From DAOUKH01 sp965207995 (GTDB lineage: Bacteria > Chloroflexota > Dehalococcoidia > SHYB01), in contig OZ242299.1 in assembly GCA_965207995.1 (NCBI GenBank), positions 434,001 through 498,000 of the forward strand: a stretch of 64,000 nucleotides of DNA. The letters run 5' to 3'. Shown piece after piece: positions 16,368-25,082 of this stretch. Under the pieces are notes generated by a model. The model made no database searches, was not told the origin of the DNA, and saw only the letters and a list, made by a program, of their open reading frames with translations. The position numbers were made by a program, and so were the translations under genes. The number at the start of each line of letters is the position of its first letter. Within the stretch, counting starts at the first letter, position 1.

Positions 16368-17582
16368 TCAGGCCCCCGCCGCCCGGGCGACCGCGCCCGC
16401 GGCGCCGCCCGCGATGATGATCCACATGGGGTTCAGGTTGGTGCGGAAGACAAGCACGGCCGCGACGACGGCGGTCGCGATCGTGAAGGCGTCATCCAGC
16501 GAGACCCGCCCGAGCTGCCACGTCACCCCCGCCATGAGGGCCAGCGAGGCGGCGTTGATTCCGTCGAGTGCGGCGCGGGCCGAAGGCGTCCGGCGCGCCC
16601 AGGGCAGGATGCGGCTCAGCGCGGCGACGAAGATAAACGAAGGGACGAAGATGGCCACCGTGGCCACGATCGCCGCCGCCCATCCGTCCACCACGTAGCC
16701 GACGAAGGTGGCCGTGGTGAACACCGGGCCGGGGGTCAACTGACCAACGGAGATGGCGTCGAGCAGTTGACTCTCCGTGAGCCAGCCCAAACGCTCCACG
16801 AAGTCGCCCCGCAGATAGGCGAGCAGAACGTAGCCGCTGCCGTAGAGCACGGCGCCAACCTTCAGGAAGTTCAGGAAAAGCGCGACCATGCTGAACGAGG
16901 CGGCCCCGGCAGGGAGCGCGCCAAGGAGAGGGAAGGCGGCGGGCAGGGCGAGCACGGCGGCGCTCCCGCCCGACAGTCGTCCGCCGAACCGCGCGGCTAC
17001 GGCAAGGGCGCCGGCGGCGGCCAGGAGCAGCAGCTCGTTGACCCCCAGCAGGTAACCCGCGAGGACACCGCCGCCGATCACCGCCGTCAGGGGGCCCTTC
17101 AAGGCCGTTTTGCCAAGGCCCAGGAGCGCCTTGAGGATGATGGCGATCACCACCGGCCTGATGCCGTAAAGCGCCCATTCGAAGGCGGGCGTCGTCCCGT
17201 ACTCCACGTAAAGGAAGGCGATGACGAGGACGATGAGGACGGCGGGAATGATGAAGAGCCCGCCCGCCGCGAAGAGTCCCTTCCAGCCGGCCCGGCGGTG
17301 TCCGAGGTGGATCGCCAACTCGGTCGAGTTCGGCCCCGGAATGAGGTTGGTCGCGCCGACCATGTCCAGGAAGTCCTGGTCTTCCAGCCAGCGCCGACGC
17401 CGGACCACCTCTTCCCGCATCATGGCGATGTGGGCCGCGGGGCCCCCGAACGCAAAGAGACCCAGCTTGAGGAAGAGTGCCGCGACTTCTCGCAGTCGGT
17501 TGGGGGATTCCGAGGAGGTCACGGCGATGGGTTGGAACAGACAGTGGCGGTTGAAAGGGTCAATACAGGGGCGGGAGCCCAT
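16368..17582 (-). CDS. chrA: Chromate transporter, ChrA family
   Basis: A 404-aa two-repeat CHR protein. The first repeat carries LKLGLFAFGGPAAHIAMM and ATNLIPGPNSTELA; the second has LKVGAVLYGSGYVLLAYL and SVGQLTPGPVFTTATFVGY. These paired F/Y-G-G/S and PGP motifs define full-length ChrA, an inner-membrane exporter of chromate (possibly sulfate-related physiology). The ATG at 17582 lacks a Shine-Dalgarno; an in-frame GTG at 17522 closer to the first motif is an alternative start. Divergent from nudC. Confidence 0.9.
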   Translation of the reverse strand: MGSRPCIDPFNRHCLFQPIAVTSSESPNRLREVAALFLKLGLFAFGGPAAHIAMMREEVVRRRRWLEDQDFLDMVGATNLIPGPNSTELAIHLGHRRAGWKGLFAAGGLFIIPAVLIVLVIAFLYVEYGTTPAFEWALYGIRPVVIAIILKALLGLGKTALKGPLTAVIGGGVLAGYLLGVNELLLLAAAGALAVAARFGGRLSGGSAAVLALPAAFPLLGALPAGAASFSMVALFLNFLKVGAVLYGSGYVLLAYLRGDFVERLGWLTESQLLDAISVGQLTPGPVFTTATFVGYVVDGWAAAIVATVAIFVPSFIFVAALSRILPWARRTPSARAALDGINAASLALMAGVTWQLGRVSLDDAFTIATAVVAAVLVFRTNLNPMWIIIAGGAAGAVARAAGA

Positions 17583-17643
17583 GATAAAGGGCGCCGCCCA
17601 ATCGTCTACAATGTCCGCCGCGCGCGGTGGCGGTAAGACAGCG

Positions 17644-18552
17644 ATGAGACAGCAGCACGTTTACTCAGGGAATCCGTTCGACCGTGGCGAGCGGGAGCGG
17701 CGCGACGAGGCATGGATCACCGCCAGGGCGGCTGACCCAACCAGCAAGATCCTGCCCCTCAGTGACCTCAAGATCGCCGTGCGTGACGACGGCCGGCCCG
17801 CCCTGCAATGGCTGAGCCCGGCGGAGCTCGAGCGCCTGGGCGGGAGTCCACTGGTCGTGCTGCTGGGGCTCCGCGACGGCGTGGCCCACTTCGCGGCGGA
17901 CGTCTCCGCGCTCAGCGGCGCGAACGGCGCCCTCCGTTTTGAAGACGCCCGCGCCGCCGCGGCCTTCCTCTCCCGCGAGGACGCCGGCGTCGTCGCGCAG
18001 GCGCGGGCGCACGTGGGCTGGCACAAGCGGCACGGCTTCTGCTCCGTCTGCGGCCTGCCCACCACGATCGGACGCGGCGGCCAAGTGAGGACGTGTGCCG
18101 ATTGCGGCGCCGAACACTTTCCCCGCACCGACCCCGTCGTCATCGTCGTCGTCTCCGACGGCGATCGCTGCCTGCTTGGGCAGTCATGGGGGAGGTTGGC
18201 AGCCTCGAAGATGTATTCCGCGCTGGCCGGCTTCATGGACCAGGGCGAATCGATCGAGGAGGCGGTGGCGCGGGAGGTCTGGGAGGAGGCCGGCATCAGG
18301 GCCGTCGACGTCCGCTACCACTCGTCGCAGCCCTGGCCGTTTCCGTCATCGCTCATGATCGGCTGCCACGCGACGGCGGCCACCACGGGCATCCATAAGG
18401 ACGACGAAGAGATGACCGACGTCCGCTGGTTCAGCCGCGCCGAGGTGCGCGCGGCGCTCGCGGGCGAGGGCGAGGCGCTCTCCCTCCCCGGCCCCTTCGC
18501 CATCGCCCACCACCTGATTCGGTCCTGGGCCGAGGAGCAGGTGGGCGCTTAG
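17644..18552 (+). CDS. nudC: NAD(+) diphosphatase (NudC)
   Basis: A 302-aa Nudix hydrolase. The zinc ribbon is Cys133-x2-Cys136 and Cys151-x2-Cys154, the Nudix box spans 196-218 (GFMDQGES to REVWEEAGI), and SQPWPFPSS (228-236) is the motif diagnostic for NADH pyrophosphatases. It hydrolyses NAD(H) to NMN(H) and AMP, and the family can remove NAD caps from RNA. The ATG at 17644 is preceded by GGCGGTAAG. Its stop overlaps the convergent amidohydrolase stop by 4 nt. Confidence 0.95.
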   Translation: MRQQHVYSGNPFDRGERERRDEAWITARAADPTSKILPLSDLKIAVRDDGRPALQWLSPAELERLGGSPLVVLLGLRDGVAHFAADVSALSGANGALRFEDARAAAAFLSREDAGVVAQARAHVGWHKRHGFCSVCGLPTTIGRGGQVRTCADCGAEHFPRTDPVVIVVVSDGDRCLLGQSWGRLAASKMYSALAGFMDQGESIEEAVAREVWEEAGIRAVDVRYHSSQPWPFPSSLMIGCHATAATTGIHKDDEEMTDVRWFSRAEVRAALAGEGEALSLPGPFAIAHHLIRSWAEEQVGA

Positions 18553-19838
18553 GCCGGCGCGGCCGCGAGCTCGACGCCGAACTGCTCGGCGGCGTTGCCG
18601 CCCATCATGCGCGCGATGGCCTTCTCAGGCACGTTGGCAGCGACCAGCATGTCGATGGCGTCGTAGGCACTTGTTGTGTCGTGTTGGGGATAGCGGGAGC
18701 CCCAGACGACCTTCTCCTCGAAGACGTGCGGGAGCTTCTGCACGAGGCGCTCCTCGGCGTCGAAGCCAAGCGCGACGTGCCCCTCCTCCCACATCCGTTC
18801 TGGATCGGTCCGCACCGGGTAGTAGTGGAGAAGCGGGATCACGCGCGTGGAGGCTTCCATCTTCTCCAGGACCTCTTCCATCCAGGAGGCCTTTCCATGC
18901 GCTACGACGACCTTCATCTCGGGGAAACGCTGCATGACGGTGAAGCCGATGAGCGCGGAGGCGACGAACATGTGGTTGTCCAGCCAATAGGACAGGATCG
19001 GTGCGATGGGGTGGCCGATGGGTCGGGCCGACCCGCCGGACGCACCGCCGCCGGAGAAGGGTCCGCCACCGGCCGCCGCGGGAATTCCTCCAAGCAGGCC
19101 GGCCGCCTGCGCCAGCCTACCGTGCACCTTCTCGATAAAGGGACCGTGTGAGGTCCACTCCGGGCTCCACAGGCCAGTGGAAGGATGCACGGCGGCGGCG
19201 ATGCCGAGCGCCTCGATCTCGGCCCACAGCGGATCGTACGAGGGATGGGTGAAGTAGCGGCCGTCGATGAACATCGGGCGGAGAAAGACCCCGCGGAAGC
19301 AGTCGGCCTTGGCGACACGCGCCAGCTCCTCCAGCGCGAAGTCGATGTTCTGCAGCGGCAGCATGGCGGCGGCGAACAGCCGGCCCGGCCCGGCGGAGCA
19401 GAAGTCCGCGATCCAGTCGTTGTAAGCCCGGGCGAGCGCGTAGGCGGCGTCGGGATCTTCGACGAGGTGAAAACCCTCGCCGAACCAGGTGGGGTAGAGA
19501 AACTCCTGATCGACGCCCATGGCGTCCATGTCGCGGAGCCGAGCCTCGGGATCATAGGCGCCCTCGTTCATGGGGTGCGCGACCGCAGGGTCGAGCTCAC
19601 CGACGTCGTCCCACGTCATGCCGGGCCGCCAAATGGCATGGCGAGGGATGTTCCGGTTGCCGGTGTCGTGAACGGGCTTGCCATTGATCTTGAGGTATGA
19701 CCCGAGGCGCCCCTCCTCCCGCCACAACGCGCTCTTGGCAAAGGCGCGGTAGCCGGCGTCGAGGTAGCGCTCCCAGAGCTCCGGAGGTTCGACGACGTGC
19801 GTGTCGGAGTCGAAAACGGGAAAACGCTTCACGGGCAT
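18549..19838 (-). CDS. Amidohydrolase family protein (PF04909 type, 1)
   Basis: A 429-aa metal-dependent hydrolase/decarboxylase. The N-terminal FDSDTHVVEPPELWERYL has the D-x-H metal motif; AAAVHPSTGLW, a barrel strand KVVVAHGKASWMEEVLEKM and the late VVWGSRYPQHD fit the amidohydrolase-2 (ACMSD-like) barrel. The late SSDYPH-type Asp is replaced by a GSRYPQHD arrangement. A glycine/alanine-rich loop (about 250-275) looks disordered. The ATG at 19838 follows AGAAGGA. Tandem with a paralogue at 19902. Confidence 0.87.
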   Translation of the reverse strand: MPVKRFPVFDSDTHVVEPPELWERYLDAGYRAFAKSALWREEGRLGSYLKINGKPVHDTGNRNIPRHAIWRPGMTWDDVGELDPAVAHPMNEGAYDPEARLRDMDAMGVDQEFLYPTWFGEGFHLVEDPDAAYALARAYNDWIADFCSAGPGRLFAAAMLPLQNIDFALEELARVAKADCFRGVFLRPMFIDGRYFTHPSYDPLWAEIEALGIAAAVHPSTGLWSPEWTSHGPFIEKVHGRLAQAAGLLGGIPAAAGGGPFSGGGASGGSARPIGHPIAPILSYWLDNHMFVASALIGFTVMQRFPEMKVVVAHGKASWMEEVLEKMEASTRVIPLLHYYPVRTDPERMWEEGHVALGFDAEERLVQKLPHVFEEKVVWGSRYPQHDTTSAYDAIDMLVAANVPEKAIARMMGGNAAEQFGVELAAAPA

Positions 19839-19901
19839 GGCAATTCCTTCTGCCTGAAGTGATGCCGGCGCCGCCCCCAACGCTGAGGGCCGGCCCCGCT
19901 C

Positions 19902-21287
19902 CTAACGCCGCAGCGCCAAGCTCGGATCGAGCGCGCCCTCGATCTCGGCCTCGGTGGGCCACCACTCGGGCCGCTCGATCTCGGTCACGCGCTCGCGGAT
20001 GATGTTGCGCGGCGGGTCGATACCGTAGAGTTTTCGGGCATTTTCTCCGAGGAATTTCGCCTGGTATTCGACGGGGAGTTCGCACGCCCGCATCGTCTCG
20101 ATTGCCTTCCACGCATCGTCACCGTCATGGTGATAGACGTCCGACGACCACGCCAGAATATCCTCATAGAATTCCGGCAACCTCGACGGCGGCGATTCGT
20201 CGCCCTCAAAGCCGGTGACGCAATGCCGGTTGAACGTCTCACTTGGCAGATCTTTGAGCGGCCGGTAGCGCCGCTCGTTTCGATAGAGTTTGTAGGCTTT
20301 GTCGCACTCGTCGAGGAGGAAGCTGAGCCACGTCGACGAGGCTTCGAATACCGCGGCCTTGATCTTGGGGTGCCGCTCGAAGAAGCCGGACATCAGCGTG
20401 ATGACCACCCACATCGACGCCTCGGCCTGGAAGTTCTGCACGTTGGTCAGAAAGAAGTGCGGCAGGCCGGCGGAGCGCACCGTTCTTCCGATGAGCTCGG
20501 CCCCGGAGTACTGCTCGGTGTAACCGGGCGGCTTCAGCGAACCCGCCGCAGGGAAGGGGTGCATCCCATAGACCACGCCCGCCTCCCCCATCGCATTCCA
20601 CAGCGGCTCGTACTTGGGCTGAATGGGATAGTTCCCCATCGCGTCTATCGGCCGTACGAGGCCGACGCGGCAGCCCTGGTCGGCGACCCGGTAGAGCTCC
20701 TCGACGGCGTATTTGGGATTCTGCAGGGGTAGCATGGCCGCGAAGTAGAGCCGCTCCGGGTCCTCTTGGCAAAACCCGTGAGCCCAACTGTTGTACGCCT
20801 TGCAAAAGGCCTTTGCCCCGAGCGAGTCCTGCAGCCAGGGATAGGTGTCGATATCGGTCGGGATGATCATCACCTGGTCGATGCCCTGGACGTCCATGTC
20901 GCGCAGGCGGGGCTTCGGTTCGTAAGACCCCTTGTGATCGAGATAGTCGGCCTGTTCGGAGTCCATCGCCGTAGCGGGGTTAAGGTTGCGCACGTTGAAT
21001 GCGCGCTGGACATCGTGCTTCATCCCCGGACCGGCGCACGTGAGCACATGCAGCATTCCCGGAACGCCGCCCAAGCGCTGCGAACCGATGCCAACGCCGG
21101 CCTTGCCGTTGACGATGAGCTGCTTGCTGTCGGAATCGAACCAGATCGTCGTTTTGAGCGCCTGCAGCTCGTCCTCTGAAAGATGTTCGTGGGCTCGCTC
21201 CCAGATGACCGGCGGCTCCGTGACGTGGGCGTCGCAGTCAAAGGTGGCGAAGTCCTTGGTCATCGGCTCGAATCGCTGCACGGGCAT
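19902..21287 (-). CDS. Amidohydrolase family protein (PF04909 type, 2)
   Basis: A 461-aa paralogue. The N-terminal FATFDCDAHVTEPPVIWERA contains the D-x-H motif, PRLRDMDVQGIDQVMIIPTDID matches the family segment RDMDxxGVD, and AVFEASSTWLSFLLDECDKAY and ILAWSSDVYHHDGDDAW are the later barrel strands with metal/acid residues. The ATG at 21287 follows AGAGGTG. It probably shares a transcript with the gene at 18549 (63-nt gap). Substrate unknown; decarboxylation or hydrolysis of a ring carboxylate is typical. Confidence 0.87.
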   Translation of the reverse strand: MPVQRFEPMTKDFATFDCDAHVTEPPVIWERAHEHLSEDELQALKTTIWFDSDSKQLIVNGKAGVGIGSQRLGGVPGMLHVLTCAGPGMKHDVQRAFNVRNLNPATAMDSEQADYLDHKGSYEPKPRLRDMDVQGIDQVMIIPTDIDTYPWLQDSLGAKAFCKAYNSWAHGFCQEDPERLYFAAMLPLQNPKYAVEELYRVADQGCRVGLVRPIDAMGNYPIQPKYEPLWNAMGEAGVVYGMHPFPAAGSLKPPGYTEQYSGAELIGRTVRSAGLPHFFLTNVQNFQAEASMWVVITLMSGFFERHPKIKAAVFEASSTWLSFLLDECDKAYKLYRNERRYRPLKDLPSETFNRHCVTGFEGDESPPSRLPEFYEDILAWSSDVYHHDGDDAWKAIETMRACELPVEYQAKFLGENARKLYGIDPPRNIIRERVTEIERPEWWPTEAEIEGALDPSLALRR

Positions 21288-21406
21288 GGGGCACCTCTGG
21301 CGGGAGTTCTCCAACCTTCCTCCCACTTATGTAGGGCAGAGCGTGGGGAAAGTCAACCGGCCCGCCACGTCCAGCCGTCACAACGGCCAACGTCGGGCGT
21401 CACAAG

Positions 21407-21438
21407 ATCGCCGCGTCCCCGGAGGGGGACGCGGCGAT
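21407..21438 (-). terminator. Strong 14-bp hairpin after the AT-hook-like gene
   Basis: ATCGCCGCGTCCCC (21407-21420) pairs perfectly with GGGGACGCGGCGAT (21425-21438) around a GGAG loop. It lies 35 nt beyond the stop of the gene at 21474-21758 on the minus strand. The U-tract is poor (CTTGT), so termination is likely but not certain. Confidence 0.55.
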
Positions 21439-21473
21439 TGTCGAGTGAAAGCGGTCGGGGCCGAGCGGCCCGG

Positions 21474-21758
21474 CTACGACTTTCTGGGCCGACCGGGGCG
21501 CCGCTTCTTGGTCCAGAAGATCAGCCGGTCGCCGTCTTTCCGGATCTCCAGGGCCTTGCCGGACTGGCGCATGGCGTCGCCCAGTCGCCTTCTCAACGTC
21601 CTCGGGTTTTCACCCGCGGAAGACTCGATGACGCCGGCACTTCCCTCACGTTCCGCTTGTTCGATAAAGCCGACGTATTCGGCGATGATCTTTGCCCGCG
21701 CCGACGGCATGGTCTTCACTTTGGCTTCCGCCAGACTTATGGTGCTGAACTTCGGCAT
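21474..21758 (-). CDS. Small basic protein with AT-hook-like tail
   Basis: A 94-aa protein of unknown family. The N-terminus MPKFSTISLAEAKVKTMPSA is followed by a helical stretch (AKIIAEYVGFIEQAEREG) and a compact strand region ending LIFWTKKRRPGRPRKS. The terminal RRPGRPRK matches the GRP core of AT-hooks that insert in the DNA minor groove. GGGAGAAG precedes the ATG. A DNA-associated role is inference. It has its own -10 box and an apparent terminator, so it is monocistronic. Confidence 0.8.
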   Translation of the reverse strand: MPKFSTISLAEAKVKTMPSARAKIIAEYVGFIEQAEREGSAGVIESSAGENPRTLRRRLGDAMRQSGKALEIRKDGDRLIFWTKKRRPGRPRKS

Positions 21759-21787
21759 TTCTTCTCCCTAAATTTTGATTCGGTGTC

Positions 21788-21793
21788 ATTATA
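21788..21793 (-). promoter_or_regulatory. -10 box for the AT-hook-like gene
   Basis: A perfect minus-strand TATAAT (21793-21788), with a leader of about 23 nt to the ATG at 21758. The surroundings are AT-rich for this genome; no -35 consensus is visible. Confidence 0.5.
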
Positions 21794-21895
21794 CAACCGC
21801 TTGGCGAGCCTCGACTAAAGCGCAAGAGATTGGGGCAGCACGCCGAGTACTGTTCTGTGAAACCGACAATCCAACGAGAAAACGAAGGAAGCAGT

Positions 21896-23029
21896 TTACC
21901 ACTGCACGAACATGGGCATGACGACGTGAATAAACTCCGAGTCGTCCACGGGCCTGATGAGGCCTGGACTCGACGGGCTATTCGTTTCCAGCGTCACCTT
22001 ACCCTTGGCGACGACGGCGAGCACGTCACTCAGATACTTGCTATTGAAGGCGATCTTCGAATCCGGGCCTTCGACCTCGGCATCGATCTCGCCCTGATCG
22101 TCGCCCACCTCTTCGGCGCGCGCCGACACGAGGAGGCTGCCTTTGCTTTCTCCATCCACAGGCGCGGACTGCAGCCGCACGATGCCGCTCGCGTCGCGGG
22201 CGAAGATCGAGGCGGCGCGCGTCGCCCGCAGGAAGTCCTCGACGTCGACGGTGGTCGTGGTGGTGCGCTCCTGCGGGATGAGCTGTGAATAGTTCGGAAA
22301 CGATCCCTGGACCAGCTGCGAGACGAGGCGGACGTCGTCCATTTCGAAGAGTATCTGGCTCTTCCCCTGGTTGACCGTGATGACGATCGGGTCCTTGGAT
22401 TCCCCGATGAGGCGGCTGACCTCGCCGAGGGCACGCGCCGGCACGATGACCGTTACCGCTTCGGCGACCTCCTCTAGGAGCGGGGCCTTGTCGACGGACA
22501 ACCGGAAGCCGTCCGCGGCCGCCAGGACCATCGTCGACTCGCTGATCTCGGTATTGACGCCGGTGAGCACCGGCCGGGAGTCCTCAGTGGCCGCAGCGAA
22601 AACGACGCGGCTGATCGTCTGGCGTAGTCGTTCGGGATCGAGCTTGGCCTGGACGCCCTCGGTGACCTCCGGAATCGGAGGAAAGTCGTCGGCGTCCATG
22701 CCACTCAGCCGCGCCTCGAACCGCGCGCACTTCATCTCGAGACTGCGCGACTCTTCTGCGGTCGTCAACTCGACCCGGTCGTTCGGCAACGAGTTGACGA
22801 ACTCGGTAAGGACCCGCGCGGGCACGGTGATGGCCCCTTCTTCCTCCACTTGGGCGCCGATCCAATGCACGATCGCCACTTCCAAGTTGGTGGCGGCCAG
22901 CTTCAGCCTGCCGTTCTCAGTGGCGAGCAGCACGTTATTCGTGATGGGTAAGGTGGTGCGGGTAGCGACGGCCCTGCCGACCACGGCAAGCCCACGGTTG
23001 AGGTTCTCTTGTAAACAGGAGACTTTCAC
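21896..23029 (-). CDS. dnaN: DNA polymerase III beta subunit (sliding clamp)
   Basis: A 377-aa three-domain clamp. The N-terminus MKVSCLQENLNRGLAVVGRAVATRTTLPITNNVLL-type start, AADGFRLSV in domain 2 and the C-terminal VVMPMFVQW are characteristic. It tethers DNA polymerase III to DNA as a ring dimer. The start is GTG at 23029 with GGAG 8 nt upstream. No dnaA or recF neighbours it, so this is not an obvious origin region; it follows the hem genes with a 104-nt gap and its own promoter. Confidence 0.96.
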   Translation of the reverse strand: MKVSCLQENLNRGLAVVGRAVATRTTLPITNNVLLATENGRLKLAATNLEVAIVHWIGAQVEEEGAITVPARVLTEFVNSLPNDRVELTTAEESRSLEMKCARFEARLSGMDADDFPPIPEVTEGVQAKLDPERLRQTISRVVFAAATEDSRPVLTGVNTEISESTMVLAAADGFRLSVDKAPLLEEVAEAVTVIVPARALGEVSRLIGESKDPIVITVNQGKSQILFEMDDVRLVSQLVQGSFPNYSQLIPQERTTTTTVDVEDFLRATRAASIFARDASGIVRLQSAPVDGESKGSLLVSARAEEVGDDQGEIDAEVEGPDSKIAFNSKYLSDVLAVVAKGKVTLETNSPSSPGLIRPVDDSEFIHVVMPMFVQW

Positions 23030-23061
23030 GGTTGACTCCAGCCCGAAAAAGTGTGCGGGCG

Positions 23062-23091
23062 AGTATACCCTATGGGGTAGGCCAGCGCCAA
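23062..23091 (-). promoter_or_regulatory. Promoter for dnaN
   Basis: Minus-strand -35 TTGGCG (23091-23086), 18-nt spacer, -10 TATACT (23067-23062). The predicted start near 23055 gives a leader of about 26 nt. Confidence 0.5.
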
Positions 23092-23133
23092 CCGGCGGGA
23101 GTCTTTTGTGGTTATCTTCGCCGGCGCCGGATG

Positions 23134-24417
23134 CTAGGAAAGGCCGATGAGCGCGGCACGAGCCGCCTCGAGCGTCCGGTCCACGTCCGCTTCTGAGTGC
23201 GCTGCGGAAACGAACATGGCCTCGAACTGTGACGGCGGCAGGGCGACGCCATGCTCGAGCATGGCGTGAAAGTAGGCGGCAAACGCGTCGCGGTCGGACT
23301 GGGCCGCGCTCTGGTAATCGACGATCGGACCCTCGGCGAAGAACAGCGTCATCACCGAGCCGACGCGGTTGAACGCAAGCGGACGGCCCGCCTCCGCCAT
23401 GATCTCGCGATATCCCTGCTCGAGCGCTGCCGCGGTCCGCTCGATCCGGTTGTACGCCTCGCCCGAGGCGAGTTCGGTCAGCGTGGCGATTCCCGCGGCG
23501 ACGGCGACCGGGTTCCCCGAAAGCGTCCCCGCCTGATAGGCCGGCCCGAGCGGCGAGACCTGCTCCATGACCTCGGCGGGCCCGCCATAGGCCCCGATGG
23601 GCATCCCGCCGCCGACGACCTTCCCGAGGCAGGTGAGATCGGGCGCCACGCCGTACAACGCCTGCGCTCCGCCGAAAGAGGCGCGGAAGCCGGAGATCAC
23701 CTCGTCGAAGATGAGCAGGGCGCCGGCGTCGTGCGTGAGTTCGCGCAGCACGGCGAGGAAGCCCTCGGCGGGCGGCACGACGCCCATGTTGCCCGCAATC
23801 GGCTCGACGATCACCGCGGCGACGTCGTCGCGGTTAGTTTCTAGGAGTACCCGGACCGATTCGGCGTCGTTGTAGCGGGCTATCAGCGTCTCCCGGGCAT
23901 AGCCGGCGGGAACGCCCGCACTGTCGGGCACGCCGAGCGTCGCGCCTCCAGAGCCCGCCTTGACCAGCAGACCGTCGGCGTGGCCGTGATAGCACCCGTC
24001 GAACTTGATGATCTTGTCTCGTCCGGTGTAGGCCCGCGCGACGCGCAGCGCGCTCATACAGGCTTCCGTTCCGGACGAAACCAGGCGCACCCTCTCGACG
24101 GAGGGCACCGCGTCGACGATAAGCGCGGCAAGCCGGTTCTCGCCCTCGGTCGGAGCGCCGAAGCTCGCGCCGAGCTCCACGGCGCGCTGGACCGCGGCGA
24201 CGACGGCGGGGTGCGCGTGACCGAGGATGAGCGGCCCCCAGGAGCCGACGTAGTCGATGTAGTCGCGGCCGTCGGCGTCGACGACGTGGGCACCGGCGCC
24301 GCGAGCGATGAAGCGCGGCGAGCCTCCCACGCCCTTGAAGGCCCGGACCGGGCTGTTGACTCCGCCGGGGATGAGCCGCTGGGCCTCGGCGAAGAGCTGC
24401 TCCGAGCGGCTAGTCAT
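23134..24417 (-). CDS. hemL: Glutamate-1-semialdehyde 2,1-aminomutase
   Basis: A 427-aa PLP enzyme converting glutamate-1-semialdehyde to 5-aminolevulinate. Typical segments are IPGGVNSPVRAFKGVGG, SSGTEACMSALRVAR, FDGCYHGHAD, FDEVISGFR and the PLP Lys266 in LGKVVGGGMP. The ATG at 24417 overlaps the upstream antitoxin gene by 8 nt, so its translation is coupled to the toxin-antitoxin genes. It completes the C5 pathway with hemA in the same cluster. Confidence 0.96.
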   Translation of the reverse strand: MTSRSEQLFAEAQRLIPGGVNSPVRAFKGVGGSPRFIARGAGAHVVDADGRDYIDYVGSWGPLILGHAHPAVVAAVQRAVELGASFGAPTEGENRLAALIVDAVPSVERVRLVSSGTEACMSALRVARAYTGRDKIIKFDGCYHGHADGLLVKAGSGGATLGVPDSAGVPAGYARETLIARYNDAESVRVLLETNRDDVAAVIVEPIAGNMGVVPPAEGFLAVLRELTHDAGALLIFDEVISGFRASFGGAQALYGVAPDLTCLGKVVGGGMPIGAYGGPAEVMEQVSPLGPAYQAGTLSGNPVAVAAGIATLTELASGEAYNRIERTAAALEQGYREIMAEAGRPLAFNRVGSVMTLFFAEGPIVDYQSAAQSDRDAFAAYFHAMLEHGVALPPSQFEAMFVSAAHSEADVDRTLEAARAALIGLS

Positions 24418-24802
24418 CGAGATCGGCAATCAACTCGTTCAACGATGCGAAGGCCGCGACGCGCCCGGCGTCTATGTCGGCCTGGGCTTCGGCTTCGGCC
24501 GCCTGCCAGCCGGGCGTCCAGAACCAGGCCTGACTCTTGTCCACGAGGCGCTTTGGCGTCAACATGATCTTCCCCTGCGCGATGCCGACCTCAATAAGGT
24601 CTCCTTCTTCGATGCCCATCTTGCGGCGTACTTCTGAGGGAAGCGTGATCTGGCCGTGGCGCGTGACTTTCGTCAACGCGATCCCCTCCACCGGCACGTC
24701 CGGCTCCACCGGCGCGCTCGTCATGTAGAGTGCCGGCGTCTCCGCTATCTGCGGAGCGTCCCGCCGCTTCCGCCCGCGGCTAGGGTCTTTCGAGCGTGGC
24801 AT
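24410..24802 (-). CDS. AbrB/MazE-type antitoxin-like DNA-binding protein
   Basis: A 130-aa protein with a swapped-hairpin AbrB domain: ALTKVTRHGQITLPSEVRRKMGIEEGDLIEVGIAQGKIMLTPKR, about residues 42-86. The basic N-terminal arm (PRSKDPSRGRKRRD) may contact DNA, and the acidic C-terminus (AEAEAQADIDAGRV to ELIADLDD) is the likely toxin-binding tail. The ATG at 24802 has GGAGAG upstream and overlaps the toxin gene by 23 nt. Toxin precedes antitoxin, the reverse of most relBE modules. Likely autoregulatory. Confidence 0.87.
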   Translation of the reverse strand: MPRSKDPSRGRKRRDAPQIAETPALYMTSAPVEPDVPVEGIALTKVTRHGQITLPSEVRRKMGIEEGDLIEVGIAQGKIMLTPKRLVDKSQAWFWTPGWQAAEAEAQADIDAGRVAAFASLNELIADLDD

Positions 24803-25043
24803 CGTGCTCTCCAATGTTTCTCAGCGTGAGCCGGTCGCCGCCGATCTCGAACGTCATCCGGCAGCCCCTGCTCACTCGCGCTTCCCAGATGTCCCGTGTT
24901 CCCTTAATGCGTTTGACGTGCAGACCCGGATACCGCGCGCCATGCTGCAACATGTTCGATAGCGCCTTCTTGAACTGCTCCTGCTCCTGTTGCGAGAGCT
25001 TCTTGTACGCCCGCTTGAACCGTTCCGTTCGCTCAAGACGCAC
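24780..25043 (-). CDS. RelE/ParE-superfamily toxin
   Basis: An 87-aa protein with RelE-type pattern: ERFKRAYKKLSQQEQEQFKKAL helices, LHVKRIKGTRDIWEARVSRGCRMTFEI strands (a basic RNA-binding face) and NIGEHDATL near the end, resembling YafQ/RelE ribosome-dependent mRNA interferases. Start GTG at 25043 with a weak ribosome site. It lies 39 nt after hemB in AT-rich DNA and is followed by its overlapping antitoxin. Confidence 0.85.
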   Translation of the reverse strand: MRLERTERFKRAYKKLSQQEQEQFKKALSNMLQHGARYPGLHVKRIKGTRDIWEARVSRGCRMTFEIGGDRLTLRNIGEHDATLERP

Positions 25044-25082
25044 TTTACCATGAACCTACTTTCTTCGTCAATTACTAATTTA

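Noticed and set aside
21896..23029. Replication origin near dnaN
   Set aside because: There is no dnaA, recF or gyrB next to it and no cluster of DnaA boxes; dnaN appears to be separated from the origin here.
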